DNA of 18,889 nt, from assembly GCA_910577735.1 (NCBI GenBank), contig CAJTOO010000040.1, forward strand, positions 1 through 18,889, written 5' to 3'. The stretch is from an uncultured Lachnospiraceae bacterium (GTDB lineage: Bacteria > Bacillota > Clostridia > Lachnospirales > Lachnospiraceae). This document shows, one piece after another, positions 14,923 to 18,889 of the stretch (position 1 is its first letter; each line of letters begins with the position of its first letter). The notes under the pieces were generated by a model, which ran no database searches, was not told the origin of the DNA, and saw only the letters and a list, made by a program, of their open reading frames with translations. The translations under genes were made by a program, and so were the position numbers.

Positions 14923-17900
14923 ATGACACAGGGTGATTTTAAAATAGCATTAAAAGGAAATGAACTGTATATACAGATTATAGAATGTTTATCCAGTAAG
15001 CTATGGGCAGATAAGTGGGGAAAAATAGAGGAAAAAATTAGTCGGGGAAGATTTTCAGGAAATCCATTTAATTCTATCAGGATGAGTTTTGCAGATTGCT
15101 TGTGGGCAGATCCATTACCGCTACTGTCCATCCTGATGTTATTGGTAAAGGAGCATAAGTTAAATAAAGTCACTGTGGTATTACCATGTTTTTTAGCTAA
15201 TGATATAAAAAAAGAGAATTACAAAAAGGGTCAATTCCTAAAGTATTTGGCGACACAAGGTTTTTTGCGAATTATGGTAGATAACTTTTGGGTTGTTGAC
15301 GCAAAGGGGAGAAAAATTGGAGAACGAAATATAGTTCAATTCGCAGAATATAAGAATAGTACGTTTTATGGGGAGGTAGAGATATTACAGGCTCAGATTT
15401 ACGATGTTGCGAATATTCATGCAGTGAAAGAGTTTGTTCTTAACCTCCAGAATGAAATGTCTGTGAACTTAAGAAGTCAGCTGTCTTTAGCCGTTTACTA
15501 TTCTATTAATACGCAGATATATAATATACTTACAGAATTAATTGATAATGTAAGTGCACATGCTTATACAGACGATCAACAAAAGTTATTTGGAATTTAT
15601 ATCAGGAAACGTTGTGGTGTGATTAACAATTATAGGCAAAAAAGTTATGATTTTATGAAGGCATTATCCTTTGAACAAGAGAATTGTCCTGCTCTTGGAA
15701 TGGAGATATTAGAAGGCAGCGAGTCTTTGCTGGAAATTTTTTTTCTTGATTTGGGCATAGGAATAAGCGGCAGTTTAAAAGAGTCTTTTTTAAATATAAA
15801 GAAAGAAAAATGTATGTATCCTGTAAGAGAATTGTTTTGCAGAGTGCTAAAAGACGGAGAACGGGCAAAAGGGAGTAAGGCGGTAACTGCTTATGGTGGA
15901 TTACATTTTATAACAAGGATAATCAGAGAGAACAAAGGATATATATGGTTTAAAGACAGTAATGAATGGGTAGGCGCTTATTGTAGCGATATTATAAATG
16001 GTGACCGGGGCAGAATAAAGAATGCTGTGTCCAATACCAAGACACAACCGTCAGGATTGGGCTGGGGATTTAGATTACCGTATACAGATGATTTGGAAAA
16101 TGTATATCTGGTTTCGCATTCATGGGAGGGAAAGGCAAGTTTTCATCCTGTTTTTCAGGAGTATAAAAACAGGGACTTTGATTTTACAACAGATTATTTA
16201 GTTATGATAGATGAGTGGGAAAATGGAAGACCTGTCTGGGTAATCCCGGGTAATATAAATGGTTGTGTGAAATTAGGCCGTGGTGGAAAAATAAGTGGGA
16301 AATATAGAAATTTTGTGTGGCGTCCAAGAGCAGGCAACAGTAAAAATCAGATTATTGATCTTTTAAAAAAATATATCAATGAAGTGATTATAAAGATTGC
16401 AGAAGGATTTGAGGACGTAAATATATATATTACAGATATTGACTCTTCAGAGATTCTTACATATTTTTATACATTTAATAATCTTTCCCTTAATGTACTA
16501 GAATATTATTATATTGATAGAATTATTTTGATAACAAAGCAATGGGGCGTGACTTGTTTTAAAAATAACCAAAATTTATTATTATATGACGTTGATTTAT
16601 CAAAAGAATATGTCTGCATTAGAAAAAGCAGTAATAAAGACTTAGCTGTCGGAATATGTCAAATGGCAAGTTTTCAGCGTAAGTATGATTCGTGGCTGTT
16701 TTGGAAGAAGCTTGAGGAGATGCAGAATGAGAGAGTATTTATAAATGGTGAGGTTGAGTGGACGAGTGGTAAAACGGTTAGAGGTTATTTAGATTTAGAT
16801 AGGCTATATCTTTATGAGGAACTATATAATAAATTGAAGAATGTGCTTGTTCGATTGAGTGGACTTGAAAAAAACAGTATGGCAGAGTATCGAAGTATTG
16901 ATGTTACTTCTTCCCGAATTTGTCGGGAATTAAATACAAGTCTTGTCTATCGGGAAGATGGAAGAAAGTTTGTAATGAATATAGCAGGGGTCTGCGCTTC
17001 GGGATATACAAAAGAATCTTTCTATGGTGAACAGAAGGTAGATATAACTTTTGCCTTTTTTGCGCATCCTTCGTTTAATAAGGAGTTTAAGGATACAGCA
17101 TATTTATTAGTATGGCCTAAAGAGGAATATTTTGACTGTTTTGAGCCGGATAATCGGTTGTATAAGAGAATGGGACAAACCAATCTGATATCGATTAATC
17201 AACAGGAAAGATTGATAAACGTCGATAGTATCTATAGTAATAGTATCAGAGATAAGAGGCAGAGTTATGAGGATTTTCAACAGAAATATCCTAAAGCAGT
17301 CAAATACGGACATTTTCAAACGGATAGACATCATTATTTAATCGGAATTGACATAAACAGCTATATACAATATAGCCATATGAAAAGGGATGGCGTTTTT
17401 TTGTTTCTATTAGCAAAAGTTTTGTTTTATTTAGCGGATAGCCCAGAAACATTAAACATGTATATTAAAAACCTGGCAGATTCTAGTTGGGAAAAACCCT
17501 TGAAAAATTACAATTATGATAAGTTCGGTGATAAAGGTGAATTGATTGTATATCATTCTAATACATATACAGAATATGCCATGAAATTTTTGAGGAAAAT
17601 AATACCTGCTTCTTTAGATTCAAGAATTATTCCCATTAATTTTCTGGATGTGCAAAGTAAAGGAACACCGATAGCTTTTTCGCCATTCATATTGGAAAGG
17701 ATAAAGGGGCATTATACAGCGGGGCAAACAGGAATTTTATATATTGATTCCAGTCTGTATACGGGAAGAAGCCTGGTGGAACTTGAGAATATTTTATTGT
17801 CTGCCGGTTGTGGAGAGGTCAGTTTTTCTTCTTTTGTAGATATGAGAAGGTTGAGAAATGCGGATTATAGAAGCCAATCATATTGGAAGTTGAATATTCC

Positions 17901-18861
17901 GCGTTTGGATAATAAATCGCAGTGTATTGTCTGCAATACGTTAAATATTATAAAGCACATGGATCATAATTTGAAACCGGAAGCCCGGAAAAGGGTTCAG
18001 GAGTGGATTAAAAACTGGCAGTATATTAGTATTAAAAATAATATCAAAGGCCATGGGATAGAGTCATCTGATAAACATAATGAAATCTTGGACGGAATTA
18101 AAATCAGCAGTACAATCGGATTGAATATGTATGCAGCAGAGCATATGTGTGAATCTTTTGATGATGATTTTGTTTATAATCTTATTCAAAAGAAAACGGA
18201 CTTGTCACCAGAAAATAAATTACAGTTAATCTCAACACAATTATGTTTATTTGGGAACCAGAACTCAAGGCAGCTGCAACTGAGCCTTCTTAGGGAATTA
18301 GTAGGTAACATGGCTAAGTTGAAAAAAGTATCGCCTTATACGAGTTTAGCAGCATTAATGCTTATTTCGCAAAATACAACGACCATGTATGAACTTTTAA
18401 ATGAAATTTTATATTTAAATGATAATAAGGATGTACAGAGTATTAAAAGATTGTTTTTGCAGTCAGTTAACATGGATCTTGCTATTGTTGTTGGATATTT
18501 TATCAGAACGGATAATAATATTGAGGCGATATTGAGTTCTTACAGTGATGAGAATAAAAGTACGATGATTACGTTTGCAAATGGTTTCTATCTGCCAGAC
18601 AGAGACCTTAAATTGATTTCTAAAACATTGTTGGGCTTATGTGTTAATGAGCAAGGCAGCAGTCATAATGTAAGTCTTGAAAAATTGAAGGAGGAACATG
18701 TTACCAAAGTATCTGATTTCGTAGATTGCTGTACGTTTGCAAGAAGTGATTTGCAAAGCATTAAAGAATTGGCTAAACATTTTCCATTGTCTATGGCATC
18801 TAATTATATATCGGATAGATTTTCTTATCCAAAGCTAGTGTGCCGACACGTTGATATTTAG
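14923..18861 (+). CDS. Very large protein with GHKL-ATPase-like and phosphoribosyltransferase-like domains
   Basis: A 1312-residue, apparently soluble protein of unknown function. Residues about 45-95 (RMSFADCLWADPLPLLSI, then VTVVLP) look like a STAS-type alpha/beta unit. Residues about 190-370 carry GHKL-ATPase landmarks: N-box E205-L-I-D-N209, G1 box D276-L-G-I-G280, and a G-G-L turn at 325-327 that may be the G2 box. A long middle part (about 400-870) is not recognised. At 938-950, ILYIDSSLYTGRS matches the PRPP-binding loop of type I phosphoribosyltransferases, with D942, T947 and G948; the usual second acidic residue is S943. C1001-x2-C1004 follows, then a helical region to the end. No signal peptide or membrane segment is evident. 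ATG 14923 follows GGAGAGGA (14902-14909) at 13 bases; an in-frame TTG at 14893 lacks a binding site. It is separated by 188 bases from the glycan genes and ends at a hairpin, so it is probably its own unit. A conflict or signalling role is a guess. Confidence 0.7.
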   Translation: MTQGDFKIALKGNELYIQIIECLSSKLWADKWGKIEEKISRGRFSGNPFNSIRMSFADCLWADPLPLLSILMLLVKEHKLNKVTVVLPCFLANDIKKENYKKGQFLKYLATQGFLRIMVDNFWVVDAKGRKIGERNIVQFAEYKNSTFYGEVEILQAQIYDVANIHAVKEFVLNLQNEMSVNLRSQLSLAVYYSINTQIYNILTELIDNVSAHAYTDDQQKLFGIYIRKRCGVINNYRQKSYDFMKALSFEQENCPALGMEILEGSESLLEIFFLDLGIGISGSLKESFLNIKKEKCMYPVRELFCRVLKDGERAKGSKAVTAYGGLHFITRIIRENKGYIWFKDSNEWVGAYCSDIINGDRGRIKNAVSNTKTQPSGLGWGFRLPYTDDLENVYLVSHSWEGKASFHPVFQEYKNRDFDFTTDYLVMIDEWENGRPVWVIPGNINGCVKLGRGGKISGKYRNFVWRPRAGNSKNQIIDLLKKYINEVIIKIAEGFEDVNIYITDIDSSEILTYFYTFNNLSLNVLEYYYIDRIILITKQWGVTCFKNNQNLLLYDVDLSKEYVCIRKSSNKDLAVGICQMASFQRKYDSWLFWKKLEEMQNERVFINGEVEWTSGKTVRGYLDLDRLYLYEELYNKLKNVLVRLSGLEKNSMAEYRSIDVTSSRICRELNTSLVYREDGRKFVMNIAGVCASGYTKESFYGEQKVDITFAFFAHPSFNKEFKDTAYLLVWPKEEYFDCFEPDNRLYKRMGQTNLISINQQERLINVDSIYSNSIRDKRQSYEDFQQKYPKAVKYGHFQTDRHHYLIGIDINSYIQYSHMKRDGVFLFLLAKVLFYLADSPETLNMYIKNLADSSWEKPLKNYNYDKFGDKGELIVYHSNTYTEYAMKFLRKIIPASLDSRIIPINFLDVQSKGTPIAFSPFILERIKGHYTAGQTGILYIDSSLYTGRSLVELENILLSAGCGEVSFSSFVDMRRLRNADYRSQSYWKLNIPRLDNKSQCIVCNTLNIIKHMDHNLKPEARKRVQEWIKNWQYISIKNNIKGHGIESSDKHNEILDGIKISSTIGLNMYAAEHMCESFDDDFVYNLIQKKTDLSPENKLQLISTQLCLFGNQNSRQLQLSLLRELVGNMAKLKKVSPYTSLAALMLISQNTTTMYELLNEILYLNDNKDVQSIKRLFLQSVNMDLAIVVGYFIRTDNNIEAILSSYSDENKSTMITFANGFYLPDRDLKLISKTLLGLCVNEQGSSHNVSLEKLKEEHVTKVSDFVDCCTFARSDLQSIKELAKHFPLSMASNYISDRFSYPKLVCRHVDI

Positions 18862-18865
18862 ATTT

Positions 18866-18889
18866 ACTACTGCCTCTTTAGGCAGTAGT
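18866..18889 (+). terminator. Perfect hairpin after the GHKL/PRTase gene, probable terminator
   Basis: ACTACTGCCT (18866-18875) and AGGCAGTAGT (18880-18889) form a perfect 10-bp stem with a CTTT loop, four bases after the stop codon. The window ends at the last stem base, so the following T run cannot be seen. TTT precedes the stem. Confidence 0.6.

Noticed and set aside
1..18889. CRISPR arrays, tRNA or rRNA genes, insertion sequences
   Set aside because: No spaced direct repeats, no tRNA-like cloverleaf and no transposase or integrase motifs were seen.

Overview
The window looks like chromosomal DNA from a low-GC Gram-positive bacterium, most likely a Clostridia/Lachnospiraceae-type anaerobe. 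This is inferred from the AT-rich codons, the strong purine-rich ribosome binding sites (AAAGGAG, GAAGGAG) and the protein styles; no marker gene is present to prove it. Positions 1-14734 form a surface-glycan locus, probably for a nonulosonic-acid-like or other CMP-activated sugar. Positions 14923-18861 hold a separate, very large protein with an apparent GHKL-type ATPase site and a phosphoribosyltransferase-like site.

The glycan locus runs left to right: radical SAM/SPASM protein (51-1032), TylF-type methyltransferase with an N-terminal Rossmann-like part (1080-1919), TIM-barrel sugar isomerase/epimerase (1942-2814), CBS-DegT aminotransferase fusion (2817-4235), zinc-ribbon methyltransferase (4267-5138), formyltransferase-PglD-type acyltransferase fusion (5171-6496), CMP-sugar synthetase (6516-7238), MBOAT O-acyltransferase (7235-8666), its SGNH partner (8676-9803), ABC flippase/exporter (9800-11590), a second zinc-ribbon methyltransferase (11678-12391), an acyltransferase-3 protein on the minus strand (12416-13359) and a GT4 glycosyltransferase (13622-14734). 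The genes from 51 to 11590 are tightly spaced, often with ATGA overlaps, and look like one operon that enters from upstream. The nonulosonate synthase and some other pathway enzymes expected for such a sugar are not in the window.

The most striking feature is six G homopolymers of 9-11 bases, all inside coding sequences of decoration enzymes. Four genes are frameshifted at their tract as written (radical SAM, the first zinc-ribbon methyltransferase, MBOAT and acyltransferase-3) and would be restored by changing the tract by one or two bases. Two are in frame (the TylF methyltransferase and the formyl/acyltransferase fusion), and there both alternative frames meet stops soon after the tract. 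Tracts of nine or more G are absent from the core genes (CMP-sugar synthetase, aminotransferase, isomerase, ABC transporter, GT4). This is the layout of a combinatorial phase-variation system that changes methyl, formyl, acetyl and O-acyl decorations while keeping the backbone constant. Such poly-G contingency loci are classical in Campylobacter, Helicobacter and Neisseria; finding one here in a Clostridia-like context is unusual.

The last gene appears to have its own promoter, an inverted repeat in its leader and a perfect 10-bp hairpin right after its stop. It may be an island-borne signalling or defence-type protein unrelated to glycan synthesis; its role is unknown.
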